A DNA stretch of 64,000 nt, taken from positions 2,411,700-2,475,699 of the forward strand of contig WNKI01000002.1 of the NCBI GenBank assembly GCA_015350385.1, in the 5' to 3' direction. The notes below the pieces were generated by a model, which was not told the DNA's origin, searched no databases, and was given only the letters and a program-made list of their open reading frames with translations. This document shows positions 52,101 through 62,100 of this stretch, piece after piece. The translations under genes and the position numbers were made by a program. The first letter of the stretch is position 1; every line of letters starts with the position of its first letter. The DNA comes from Aculops lycopersici. Lineage: Eukaryota > Arthropoda > Arachnida > Trombidiformes > Eriophyidae.

Positions 52101-53251
52101 CAGTTGGCACGCAACTAGCAACTGACAAGTTAACGGTATGTGAGAGCTACCGGGAGAGAGAAGCCGTGGAGTTATAGACAGCGACCGCTCCTCGGACACG
52201 TTAGCTGCTGCTCAGTTATTGTTATTGCAGGTCGCCATATCCGGTCACCGCAACGCCAACGCCTCGCTCGGTGGTGGCTATTTAAGGGGGAACGGCGATC
52301 AGCTTGACAATGGAATTTGCAAGCGGCAGCGTCGATTGTTGTGTAGCATTGAGCTCAACATGGCGGCAAAGCACTTCGTCGAGTTGTATGTGTGACATAT
52401 GGGCGTTTAATTGGATCTCCATCGGCAAGTCCGACGAGCAAAAGAGAGTGAGAGAATCATTGCAATCTTATAAGCGGCAATCACTCATGTGGATGGAGAC
52501 GACAAGAGTTTAGTCGATGACGGCCACGGCCACGGCCACGCCGACGACGACCAAGTGACCGGAAGTGCGCCATGTTGCGGCGATTCGCCAACAGCTCCTA
52601 CTCCAACCAAACTGATGCTGCTCTGCTATTGCAACATAGTTGCTCCTAAGAATACCCAAGTCGCTCGGTGCCACTTGTGTCTGTTTGTTTGCTATTTCCG
52701 GCCCACTTTGCTTCTGAAGCCAATCAGCCAGTAGGCTGGTTGGTCTGCTTGCGAAGCCGCAAATTAGATTTGCGCTCCCGAGACATCCGCTGTCTAGCTC
52801 GGTAGTTTACCTTTAGGATTAACCTTCTCTCCCTCGCCATCTCTCTTCTCAAGTTTCTGTTGTTAGTGCACTCACCACAAACACTCAATTCTATTGCCAC
52901 ATGATCAGATGAGGTCAGCGGAAGTCGCATGATTCACGCCAAGATCACACCCACGCACAAGCAGACAAGGTGTAAATTGATTGTCACTTACCTTTCACGA
53001 AACGAAGGACTAGACTTGATTTGCCTATTTATAGTTGTTGTCGTGGTTGTTGGCATCGGCATTTGTGTTGTTAATTTTTTGATTGGGATCATAATAAAAC
53101 CTAAAATTAGTTTGTTTGCTTGCCAAGTTAAGGGTCGATTACAGTTTGGAAATTTTGCAAAGCTTGCTAAATTTAGCACCATATCAATAGACTTACCCAC
53201 TGAACCGGCACCGAATACTATGATCCGGTAGTCGTTGCTTTGCTCCGGCAT
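36353..53251 (-). CDS. DIRAS: DIRAS-family Ras-like GTPase, five coding exons over 17 kb
   Basis: Coding exons on the minus strand in order: 53251-53197, 53024-52992, 44129-43958, 43600-43536 and 36636-36353. They give 202 residues (human DIRAS2 199). All splice sites are GT-AG with phases 1, 1, 2, 1; the last acceptor (CAAAG) is weak. The product begins MPEQSNDYR, the DIRAS hallmark. It has P-loop GAGSVGKSS, effector region YVPTIEDTY, switch II DCSGSHQF (the Gln of Ras is replaced, as in DIRAS), NKCD and ETSAK guanine motifs, and the prenylation box CEIM. DIRAS proteins are membrane-bound, mostly GTP-loaded, brain-enriched Ras relatives. The P-loop Ser occupies the Ras Gly13 position, where DIRAS normally has Gly. 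Introns of 8.9 and 6.9 kb are exceptional here. Confidence 0.93.
38004..38032. repeat. hairpin, 12-bp stem with one bulged base, 4-nt loop
   Basis: GATTGGGCCCAAG, then AAGA, then CTTGGCCCAATC. The arms are complementary except for one extra C in the left arm. It lies in DIRAS intron 4. Confidence 0.8.
40105..40174. repeat. (GTT)n microsatellite
   Basis: About 17 consecutive GTT units are followed by TAT/ATT units. The open frames through it encode only poly-Leu or poly-Asn and are artefacts. Confidence 0.95.
42126..42150. repeat. perfect 10-bp hairpin, 5-nt loop
   Basis: GGCGCAGGTA at 42126-42135, CCATT, then the exact reverse complement TACCTGCGCC at 42141-42150, inside DIRAS intron 4. Confidence 0.88.
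45865..45891. repeat. perfect 10-bp hairpin, 7-nt loop
   Basis: GGCGAGCTAG at 45865-45874, TGGAAAG, then CTAGCTCGCC at 45882-45891, inside DIRAS intron 2. Confidence 0.88.
47148..47176. repeat. perfect 11-bp hairpin, 7-nt loop
   Basis: ACAATCCGGTC at 47148-47158, GGCAGCT, then GACCGGATTGT at 47166-47176, inside DIRAS intron 2. Confidence 0.88.
49037..49143. repeat. (GGTTT)n tandem array, about 21 units
   Basis: An almost perfect pentanucleotide array with one AGTTT unit near 49126, in DIRAS intron 2. It differs from the arthropod telomere repeat TTAGG. Confidence 0.95.
49745..49770. repeat. 26-bp perfect palindrome without spacer
   Basis: The half-site CCTCTGGCTTGGC is followed immediately by its exact reverse complement GCCAAGCCAGAGG, centred on GGCGCC. 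It lies in DIRAS intron 2. Confidence 0.95.
50212..50253. repeat. perfect 11-bp inverted repeat, 20-nt loop
   Basis: ATCGGACTGCT at 50212-50222 and AGCAGTCCGAT at 50243-50253. A second near-perfect pair (12 bp, one mismatch) lies at 50473-50484 and 50506-50517. Confidence 0.85.
51517..51536. other. assembly gap of 20 Ns in a (CT)n microsatellite
   Basis: Twenty Ns are directly flanked by TCTCTC on the left and CTCGCTCTC on the right. The real repeat length is unknown. Confidence 0.98.
52992..53024 (-). other. DIRAS: 33-nt microexon 2 of DIRAS
   Basis: Flanked by TTATAG acceptor and GTAAGT donor. It completes the P-loop Gly codon and encodes KSSLVLRFVK plus the first base of the next Gly codon. 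Both boundaries are phase 1 and the length is a multiple of three. Skipping it would therefore keep the frame but remove the P-loop Ser and helix alpha-1. Exon 3 also begins GCAAAT, so the skipped form would read G-K-F after the Val. Confidence 0.9.
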
Positions 53252-55954
53252 CTTATGGCGTGAAAGTGAGAGTTTTGAGTTTGCGTTTTTTGGTATATAT
53301 ATATATATTTCTTTTCCCCTTTATAATTTTCACTAATGATCTTCCTCAAGTGGTTCTACTTTATTCAAGATTGATTGAGTTTTCTATGTTGTTGTTGAGT
53401 GTTCTGTTTCGAAAAATTATTATTATTATGCTGTTATTGCTAAACTTTCAGTCGTCACAAAATCACTCCTCATTATCTCGTTCTGTCTTCAAGTTAGATT
53501 CACCAAACGCCCAAAAAGGAGGCGTAATTCAACGAGGGTGTTGCGGAAAAATGACAACTTTCCAGGCAGCGAACAGCTTCGGGCGAAAGCCTCACTTCCT
53601 CTCTTTAATCTGCTCGCTTGCCCGTCGAATTGGTGAATGAAACCACGAGGCGGCGAAATTGCTTGCGAGAGAAGGAGAGAAAAACCCTTGCAATGGGATG
53701 GTGCTAGGTGCAACCGCGGTGGCAAAGCGCCTACTGTGCATGTGCGTGTTTGAGGTGCGCATAGGGTCGCTACACTTGAGAGAGTACGCGACGACCCTGG
53801 GCGCCGCTTAGGTGGCGACTGCTGGCGGCGACTCCAAGGAATCGCCACAAAATGACCAGGGATCAACGTTTCTCTCTCCCTATCAACTTTGTCTCATCGA
53901 GTTCAACTCTGATCTGTCTTATCGTCGGCCAGATATTTCAGGCGAGCAACTGGATAATGCAATTCTTTTGTATGCAAATCATTTGCTCGCTGCTCAATCG
54001 ACTGTCTGGCTTTATCGTGGATTTCTTGTTAGTTTTAGCTAATGTCTTTCTTAGGATATAATATTAGGAGTTGAAATTGACTCGATTACTGGCCGAAAAC
54101 TCGAGTTCCTGCAGGCCACTTTGCTACCATTGATCCAGCAAACCGGTCGACAGTTTGGACCTTTGAGCCTCTAACAAGTCAGTGCCACTACCATAGACCA
54201 ACGAGGAAACCATCAACTCTATTGGCCCAATCTTAACTCCAATCGATCCACTAGTCTGCTGGCCAACAAAACCACTAGCTTGTCTTCGCTTCTTCCGGTT
54301 AGTTGTCCAAGAAACAGAGGATCGATAAAAGCTCGTTGATATTTTTGCCACTCTAATTCTCTCTAGATTGAGACCAGCACTAGAACTGAGGATAATAATA
54401 GAGAGAGAAGGGGGAATACCTTCCTACCAATCGGAGTCCAAAAGGTTGGAATCATTTCCCTCCCGAGCTAAGCTCTTTAGTTTGGGACAAGCCCAAGGTG
54501 ATTTGACATTGTATTTTACAATGTTATTTTTGTGGTAAAAAGAAAAGAGGCCCACTTGAAAATTTCTGTAGTGGCTTGAAAAATTGATGTTCTTCATTCA
54601 TTTTCCCTTGCCTCTCCGAAGTCATAAGGGAATAGCCTCTATTGTGAACGTCGTCACGACCGTTGTCGTTGGGGCAACTGATAGAAGCTAGGTGATTTCT
54701 ATTTTTTTCGAGAATTCTCGCTGTGAATCGAGAACCAGGAGCAAGGAGGTGACGCTAACTTCCGGTTGTCAACTAGACAAGAATACTCGTAGCGGAATGA
54801 GAATGTAGGGTTTAAAGTTTCGTTGATACAAATGAGAATACATGAAGTAGGGGTAGCGTTGGAATCATTGTCGGTTACTTTAATCGATTTAAGTTGGTAG
54901 CCATGAAGCAAGAGAGAGTGAGAGAGGGGGACAAAAATGATCTCACCTCCGGGATCTATCCAAATGACGACTGTTGCCAGTAAAACTCACGGAACTGATC
55001 AGCCGACTGACTTGCGATTGTTGTGGTAGACAGATACACAGAGAATATGGTTAAATTTGGGAGACCAACTAGGAGGAGGCAAAAGTAAACAGAATGGAAG
55101 TACGTGCTTCTACTTGCATGTCGACGATAGCACGATTGGGTCTTGGCGCCAGACGCTTGAATCGTGCACTTAGATGGAGACCGAGAGAGAGAGAGAGAGA
55201 GACAAGTAAGAGTAAACGAGGCGAGAGCGGACAACTACAGGAGACATGTTACCAACACCACCACTAACATGAACAGTGTGTGCCTCTTTCTTCTATTATT
55301 GTTGTTTCTATGTTGCCTTCTAATCGAGAGGTTGTCTCAACAAAGACATTGAGTTTGGGGCGAGGCTACGAGTTGGCCATGGAGAGCAAACTATCGAGTC
55401 GTTGCACGTTCCTCTATCGGCCACTACCAATGCTCCACTCCTTATTGCCGCTTATTCCATTTCAGCCCGGTTCAATTCAGCTTGGCTCATTGAGTAATTA
55501 AGGTCTCGCTATTTGGGGTTTCCGGAAGTTACTAGCTCTCGAGTCCTCGAGGTTGAGGAGGAGAAGGAGGCCCAACGTCTAACATCACGTGTCATTCGCG
55601 ATCTCTCTATCTCTCATTCTTCTAATTTCAACTCAACTCTGTCTTACTAGTCTGGCAAATAACTTTTGCCGACTCATCAGAATCCTAAAATTTGGAACTT
55701 GAAACCTGGCGTCCTAGTCTAGTAACTAGAATTCTTATCCTCTGACGACAACGACCACCATTGCGACCATGCTGACGCTCCCGAGGATTACGTCAGCAGA
55801 ATGGGTGAGCTAGCCACAACTACCACTAACCAAGTGGGTGGAGAAGACGACGAATGGACAACTAGATTGATCGAGCAAACTCACCAGCCGTCTGGTGTGA
55901 TGGTCATAGTGACCGGAAGTTGGTGCGAAGTTGACAGGTGAGCGGCTTATTCAG
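53252..55954. other. intergenic or 5' regulatory region of DIRAS, no gene seen
   Basis: This is 2.7 kb between the DIRAS start and the 3' end of the 545-residue ORF. Perfect CCGGAAGT octamers occur at 54758 (reverse), 55522 and 55913, and a short (TA)n run at about 53292. There is a GA microsatellite near 55185. Further exons of the minus-strand gene at 55955 could lie here but none could be identified. Confidence 0.45.
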
Positions 55955-57592
55955 TCAGTCAAGCAACATGATCAGGGCGAACAGGCAGCTGATAAGCTTT
56001 CCCTGCACGTACTTGCCGATCACCTTGGTTGCCTTCAATATTCGGGCCGAGTTCCCCTCTACCTGTCGCTGCTGTTGGTGGTCGTGGTGCTGGTGTTGCT
56101 GCATTCGCCGCTTATCCAATGGACACTTGTTACTCAAACTCTTCCCTCTTGCGACCTTGCCAATCGAACCAAACGACGCGACGACTTTCATGGAGGGTAG
56201 TAGTGTTGGCGCGCTTGGTCTTCGCATGGTCTTTTGCTTTCCGCCACCAACAGAAGAGCCGCCAGTACTCAAGGGGCAAAGACTGTGTCCGGTCAAGTCG
56301 AGCATCGAGTAGCTAGTCGACGAGTTGGAGGGAAAATAGGTTGCGTTTGCCATATCCGTTGCCTCAGTCGAGGACGAGGACGACGACAACGACGAGAAGG
56401 GTGATGAGGACGATACAAAGTTTTCCTCTTGATCCCGATCGGCGCCACTCTCGTTCAATTGGTTGCCGCCCCCTTCACGCTCGATTGCCTGTTGGATTAT
56501 GTTAATTGAAATCAAGGCACTTGTTTCATCGCGCAAAATTTGAGTGTTGCCGCTAGTGTTAATGTTTTCCCTACAACCACTAGCGCCGCTGATGCTGCTA
56601 CTGCCCACCGGGCGCCCATCGGTTTGTTGATGAAGCAGCGGCGAGGGCCACTTACTCTGCTTCAGCTGCTCACTAGAGAGTGGTGATTGCTGCTGCTGCT
56701 GCTGCTGTTGGCCCATCGTCGTCGGCAATCCAAGAGTTTGATGCTGCCGCTCGGCTGAACATTGGCCAGCCTCAAGTTCATTGCAGCTAGGGGATTCGCA
56801 GGGACATCTCATTGTGGCGAAACTTTGCCGCCTCTGCTTTGGCTCGACACAAACGCAGCCGACTTCTTTCTCCTCACCACAAGCAGCAAGTGTCCAGTTT
56901 AATCGCTTGCCAGACAACCTAGGTCCAGAGGTGGAAGCTGGCCTCTGCTTTCGGTACGGCGAGTGTTGGTGGTGGCGATGGCGGCATCGGTTGTGGCAGA
57001 GGGAGAAACAACACAATTGGCCATTCTGGAAACACTTCCGGGTGGTCTGGTTGAACTGATGCCGAGCTGGCGAGGGAACCGCCAACACTGGCGAGTTGCA
57101 GCCATGAAACTCCTTGAATAATTTATCATTATTTGCTCCAATTCCAATTTGTCTCACGCACGAGTATGTTGGCGACGGCGGCGACGACGACGATCCTAGG
57201 GCTAAGGCTGATGCTGTTGGCGAGACGCGCCCATAAATTGCTGCCGCGTGCGGTTGTGGTGGTGGAGGTGGTTGCGGCGCCAGTGGCAATGTTGATGGCG
57301 ATTCTGAGGCTGGCTCGCAAACTGCCTGAGCAGTGGCCAGGCAAGTGGTTGTTGGTGAAACACTAGCATAAACAGTGGGCCTCTTCTCCAACGTCCACTT
57401 GCCTGTCTTCGGGGCCACCAGCTCCAACTTGCCACCTCCCGCAAGCTGCCCTTTCATGGCCAACAAATGCGGTGAAACCTGTGACGGAGCTTGGCTTTCC
57501 TGCTGGCACTGGTGCAGCGAATCACCTGGAGCCATTGAGACTGGCTGGCTAGCGTCTCTCCTGTTCCTCCTGCTCCTCCTTCCTCCATCCAT
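55955..57592 (-). CDS. unrecognised 545-residue low-complexity protein
   Basis: A 545-codon frame starts at an ATG and would be very unlikely by chance in this base composition, so it is probably coding. It has an Arg-rich N terminus (GGRRSRRNRRD), a Pro/Ser-rich region (about 85-150), and Cys/His-rich patches (about 185-215 and 250-285). It also has a polyGln run (about 298-305), a Ser run (about 405-430) and a basic Lys/His/Gln segment (about 490-510). It ends in a short hydrophobic stretch before the stop. None matches a domain I can name. The frame may be one exon of a longer gene, since a possible donor (AAG|GTGATC) lies near the end. It is divergent from the MAP6-like gene. Confidence 0.5.
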   Translation of the reverse strand: MDGGRRSRRNRRDASQPVSMAPGDSLHQCQQESQAPSQVSPHLLAMKGQLAGGGKLELVAPKTGKWTLEKRPTVYASVSPTTTCLATAQAVCEPASESPSTLPLAPQPPPPPQPHAAAIYGRVSPTASALALGSSSSPPSPTYSCVRQIGIGANNDKLFKEFHGCNSPVLAVPSPARHQFNQTTRKCFQNGQLCCFSLCHNRCRHRHHQHSPYRKQRPASTSGPRLSGKRLNWTLAACGEEKEVGCVCVEPKQRRQSFATMRCPCESPSCNELEAGQCSAERQHQTLGLPTTMGQQQQQQQQSPLSSEQLKQSKWPSPLLHQQTDGRPVGSSSISGASGCRENINTSGNTQILRDETSALISINIIQQAIEREGGGNQLNESGADRDQEENFVSSSSPFSSLSSSSSSTEATDMANATYFPSNSSTSYSMLDLTGHSLCPLSTGGSSVGGGKQKTMRRPSAPTLLPSMKVVASFGSIGKVARGKSLSNKCPLDKRRMQQHQHHDHQQQRQVEGNSARILKATKVIGKYVQGKLISCLFALIMLLD

Positions 57593-59130
57593 CTCCTAAT
57601 TTTATTTGTACTCTCTGGATTTACAATGTCCGCTTCTTGATACGAGCAACTAACTCTCTCTCTCTCTCCCTCCCTTCTACCTCTATTTTATTGCCAACTT
57701 GACCTTGTGCTCACTTTGAGGATACTTAAACCAAGAGAGATAGTGAGTGGAAAACATAGTTTCGCTCAATCGAGTCGTTTAATTCCAAATAACTATCCTC
57801 CAAGGATCGATCCGTTTGAGAGACAACTCTAGCCTTTCCCTTCTCACTTCTGTCATTCTCATTGGATGAATTTGTCCAGTGGATATATCAATTATTGGTA
57901 GTGGTAGAAGTAGGATTATCAGGAGTCAGACTTCAAGAAACTTGAATCAAGAGACAGAGACAAAATTTTCCCGAACACTTAACTGGTGGCTTGGTGAGAG
58001 ACAAAGAGTCGAATTTCACTTGCTGATTGGGTTCTCTGTTTGCTAATTAACAACGAAGGAGCCAGGCGGCGCCACTTGTGGCCAGATAATTTGGTTGCAG
58101 GGCGAGTTCGATGTAACCAAATGCTAGTGGCGCCACCAAGTCGCAGGTAAAGTAGTAGCGGTGGCGGTTACCTACCAATGGGCGAGCTTTATGATTCCGA
58201 ATCAACCAACTTGGCTTCGTTTGTTTGTATACAAGTCGTGTTCGACTTTATTGAAAAGACACGAGAGTTAACTTTGCCAGGGACAGGTGAAGTTAATTTG
58301 GGGCCACTTGCTAGCTTAGTGCGCAGACTCGTAAGTCTTGGGCGAATGATAACAGCAAGAGAGCGAGAGCAAAAGAGAAAAAAGAATCTAGGCCAAATTA
58401 CAACAAACTCAGGTAACAGTTATAAGCATCAACAAACTCGATGGCTGCTCTTGTTGTGATCAAAAATCATCCTCTAGCTTCTTGTTTTTTGAATCTCGAG
58501 TTTCTATACAACTCGAGTTTAGAGTTGCTCAGTTTTTCCTCAAGGAAAGTCCATTTTTTCATCCAAGTTTATACCAAATTGAATCTTTTATCCTAATTAA
58601 ATGAGTGAAATCAATCAATAGCTAGCTAGAATCATGGCAAATATCATGAAATCAACAAGCAGAATAAACGTCAATCAAGTGAAGACACGTGAAATGGCAA
58701 ACGACGAGATAGGAGGAGACCCTCACTATGGATCGGCTCAAGAGTTGTGTTGCATTTGCAACTTGTGCCAGTGCGGGTAAGTTGAAATTCAATTCCATCT
58801 TCGAGTTGGTGATGGTGGTGGCTTCTGCATTGGAGTTGATCAAGTGGCAATCGAGATTCATTGAGTGGCCTTAAGAGGTGATCATGTTTCAATTAATGTC
58901 TCATCGATATTGGCTTTACAAAACCCAAAGCCGAATCTTGCCGATTAGGTCCAAATTCGTAAATAGAAAACAACAACAAAGACAAAACTCTCGCCTCCGA
59001 TTGCCGGCAGAAATGGAAATAGCGATAGAAAGTGAGACAAGAGCAATGGCCTTCCGGTTGTCATGGAGACACGCAACATGGTTACACAGAGCGCAGCAAG
59101 TGGGTGGCCGACCATCAGCGACACCTCGAG
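57593..59130. other. intergenic / divergent promoter region with a nested hairpin
   Basis: This is about 1.5 kb between two divergent genes. It contains a nested inverted repeat (58068-58134). A 93-codon plus-strand frame at 58178 has no recognisable feature. Unidentified 5' exons of the plus-strand gene may lie here. Confidence 0.45.
58068..58134. repeat. nested inverted repeat (9-bp outer, 8-bp inner stem)
   Basis: The outer arms are GGCGCCACT (58068-58076) and AGTGGCGCC (58126-58134). The inner arms are ATTTGGTT (58089-58096) and AACCAAAT (58115-58122). All pairs are exact; together they could fold as one interrupted hairpin of 67 nt. Confidence 0.8.
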
Positions 59131-62100
59131 ATGGTTTGGTGGTTGGGATTGCGTAGCGGAGTTGAGATAGAGTCGCTGCCAGTTGAACCGTTGAGCAACC
59201 AGCCACCTGCTGTGGGCGGATTGAGATTGCGTTCAACTAAAGCATCTCCGGCACCAACCAGCAACTGCATCAACCTAGAGGCTGATGCACCCCCTACATT
59301 TGTGAAGACGGTAGCAGCAGCATTCGCCAGGTGAGAGGCCGCCACACACCTGTGAACAATTGGGTCATATTCATGCGCTCAAGCTGCAAACCACCGGCCA
59401 GTAGAGCGTGCGAATAACCATTTTGCTCAACGTTTGCCAAATATGACAACAAGCCATCCTCTGTGCTGAGCCTGGTTAAAAAACGTCAACCTTTTGTCTA
59501 TCCACGTATGCACAAGTAGCGAGTAAGAGGAAAAGACAGACTAAACTAATCATCATTGAGGTCTCTCAACTTCCGCTTCCGCCAAAAACTTCCGCCTCAT
59601 CCTCTAAACCATCACGAGCAGTAACCATAGATGCTCAAATTTTGGTCTAAGTGAAATTGTGAGCCAGGCGACGTTGGAATGTGTCCAAGGTGTAAACGCC
59701 CAAATAAACAATAGCATAAGCAGAAATAACAACAACAATAGCATGGTGAGCGACAACAGGTGCCAAAAAGAACGAGTTAACAGCATGATGGAAAGTGAGG
59801 GAGCAGGCGGCAAGTGCCATTGCACCAGGGACGAGGACTACGAGGAGCGTTACTTGACAAGGCCAAACTCGAATGCCTCCAATCGATCGACTTCCCCACT
59901 GAACGTTCGAGCCGATGACAGTCCACTTCCGGTTGGGTCACAGCCACCTACATCCAGGGCTGCTGCACAACGCAGTCGCCAGGTGAGTAATACAGGTAAC
60001 AAATCAACAACTAAATTACTGGGAGCAGCCAATAACGACTCGATAGATGAAGAGCTTGTCCATGTGTTAGTATCGAGGCCAACGGTGGCAAGTAGACCTC
60101 GGGACAATATTGTGTTCGAGGGCGACATGGATTTGAAGACAACATTTGAGACAAGCTACGAGGCATTGGCCAAGATGCGTTTGGATTGTTGGAAAAGATA
60201 TCAGGAGAATAGAAGCTCAACTCCAAGAGGAGAGATGGTTGACAACACTATCGGTGCTACGGCGGACGTTGAGAGTGAGTGTGACCGAAAACAATTCGAC
60301 AAAGATCGAGAGCAACGCAAACAAGTAAGCCATGGCTCATCAAAAGTTTACAGTAAAAGCAAGAGTAGTACTAGTGGTGGTGGTGGAGTTAATAATAATT
60401 TCAAAAACAAAAATAACGACAGCAATAATGGCGGCAGGCATGTGACAAATGATTATTATGATTTCGATGGAGCCGAGCACGAAATGAGGTCATCAAATAT
60501 TGACCGTGATGAGGCACAAATAGATGATGTGAGTGTTGATTACTACAACAAACCAGCTGCTTTCATATCCCATTCCCTAGCGACTGATAGAAGGAAGAGA
60601 GGAGGAGAAGTAGAGATGGTAGATGGGATATTTAGCGAAGAGCAGAGTAAATTAATCGCTGGTTCATCTAAAATCTCAAACCAACAAAGCGAATTTGAAA
60701 ATCGGACAACAGATATGGCTACGCCTTTGGGGCCACCTGTGAGGCAACATGCTGCTGGGTTGCAGAGCTCAAGTGGCCAGTCGGAGGTTAGAAATAATTG
60801 CAGCTCATCGAGAACTAGATCCGTAGAGGCACAGGTGGTTGACGAGGATTTGCCGCCGGTTCAGTTTGATGATGACACCCAGAGAAGCTTAAAAAGAGGC
60901 GCCACCTCAAAGAGTCCCGTTGATCTAGCTAGCTTGCCGCCAGCCGGAACGCCCTCGAACAGAACCACGCCTGTCAATGAGGCAGCGGGTTATGTTGACC
61001 CTGACTTGGCGCCCATCATGGTCTACGACTCTAACATGAACAGACTCGAGAAGGTGGGACTTAGGAGGAGGAGCAAGTACCGACCCTCGACCAGCCTGAG
61101 GCCGGGAGCTCGTGGTTTATTTGGTGACCAGCCCGAGGTCATCGAGGATGCCAACAGCAAACAAGTGGTAGCTGAAAAGATAGGCTCTCAGAGACAAACG
61201 AATATGTCGCCCGTCAACATAAGCACCAAAGACCAGCGACAAGTCCAGCACGCTGCAGGTAAGTCTCAAGTGATGTCTCGATGTGTGATAGATAATCCTC
61301 GTTCCAATACCAACTCCTAATCAATGTTTAAAAATATATATCATCTCATTAGGCGCCTCACCAGTCAACAGGTTTCCTGAGGACGAAATGGATGTTTTCA
61401 ATCAAAAGCTAAATAGGAAAACCAGACAAGCGCTTGATGCTAGAAATTTGGGCGACTCGCATCAGCCTAAATATCTCACCTTTAGCCAACAAAATTTACC
61501 CATTGATTCGAAGAGGAGAGTCGTCGACAATATCAACATGATCGACAATATCAAGGAGTACAATATTGTTGCAGGTTCGCATCAACATCGCGATGTGAGC
61601 ACCTCAATTGACGCAGGGAGTCCAGTGGCCATCAGTTATATGAGCAAACAACAACAACATCACAAATCTCATGATAATCATTCGCGAGGCGCAGGTGAAG
61701 AATCGAGACATTGCGCCATGAGCAGTGGCGAGAACGTCAATGTTTATGAGCGTGAGGATGATTTGGCCGCACTGGACGAGATCAATAAAATGGCCGAGCT
61801 GGAGGAGGCAGAGGCAGTGGCAGAGATTCAACGAGTCACTATGCCCAAAAACTATCCTTCCTCGCCGTCTTCTAGTTTTGTCAGAAACGAGCGACTCTCT
61901 CAACAAGGTGATAACCTGTCCTCAATGAAACATCAAACTCGTGAGCCAGTTGGTGCGGTCTCCACAAGCAAAGACGTGAGACAGGAGAAACTCCACAAGA
62001 CTTGCCAGCAGCAAAACTTTCACATCTTTGAGAACGATTACCCGGAGGCTAGGGAAAAACAAAAGACCGTTAGTCTAACGAGATCCAATACATTGAACTC

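Larger units (their letters stand above)
44130..52991 (-). other. giant intron 2 of DIRAS (8.9 kb), no nested gene recognised
   Basis: It runs from GTAAGT at 52991 to CAACAG before exon 3. It contains perfect CCGGAAGT octamers (47012, 48844, 50111, 52559), hairpins at 45865, 47148, 50212 and 50473, and a 26-bp palindrome (49745-49770). It also has a GGTTT tandem array (49037-49143), short pentamer runs and a sequencing gap (51517-51536). Open frames inside are short or low complexity; none matches a protein I recognise. Confidence 0.7.

Noticed and set aside
52988..53196. Reading DIRAS exon 1 through the GTAAGT as GKSIDMVLNL
   Set aside because: Read-through departs from the conserved SSLVLRF sequence. 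A perfect donor plus the 33-nt microexon restores it exactly.
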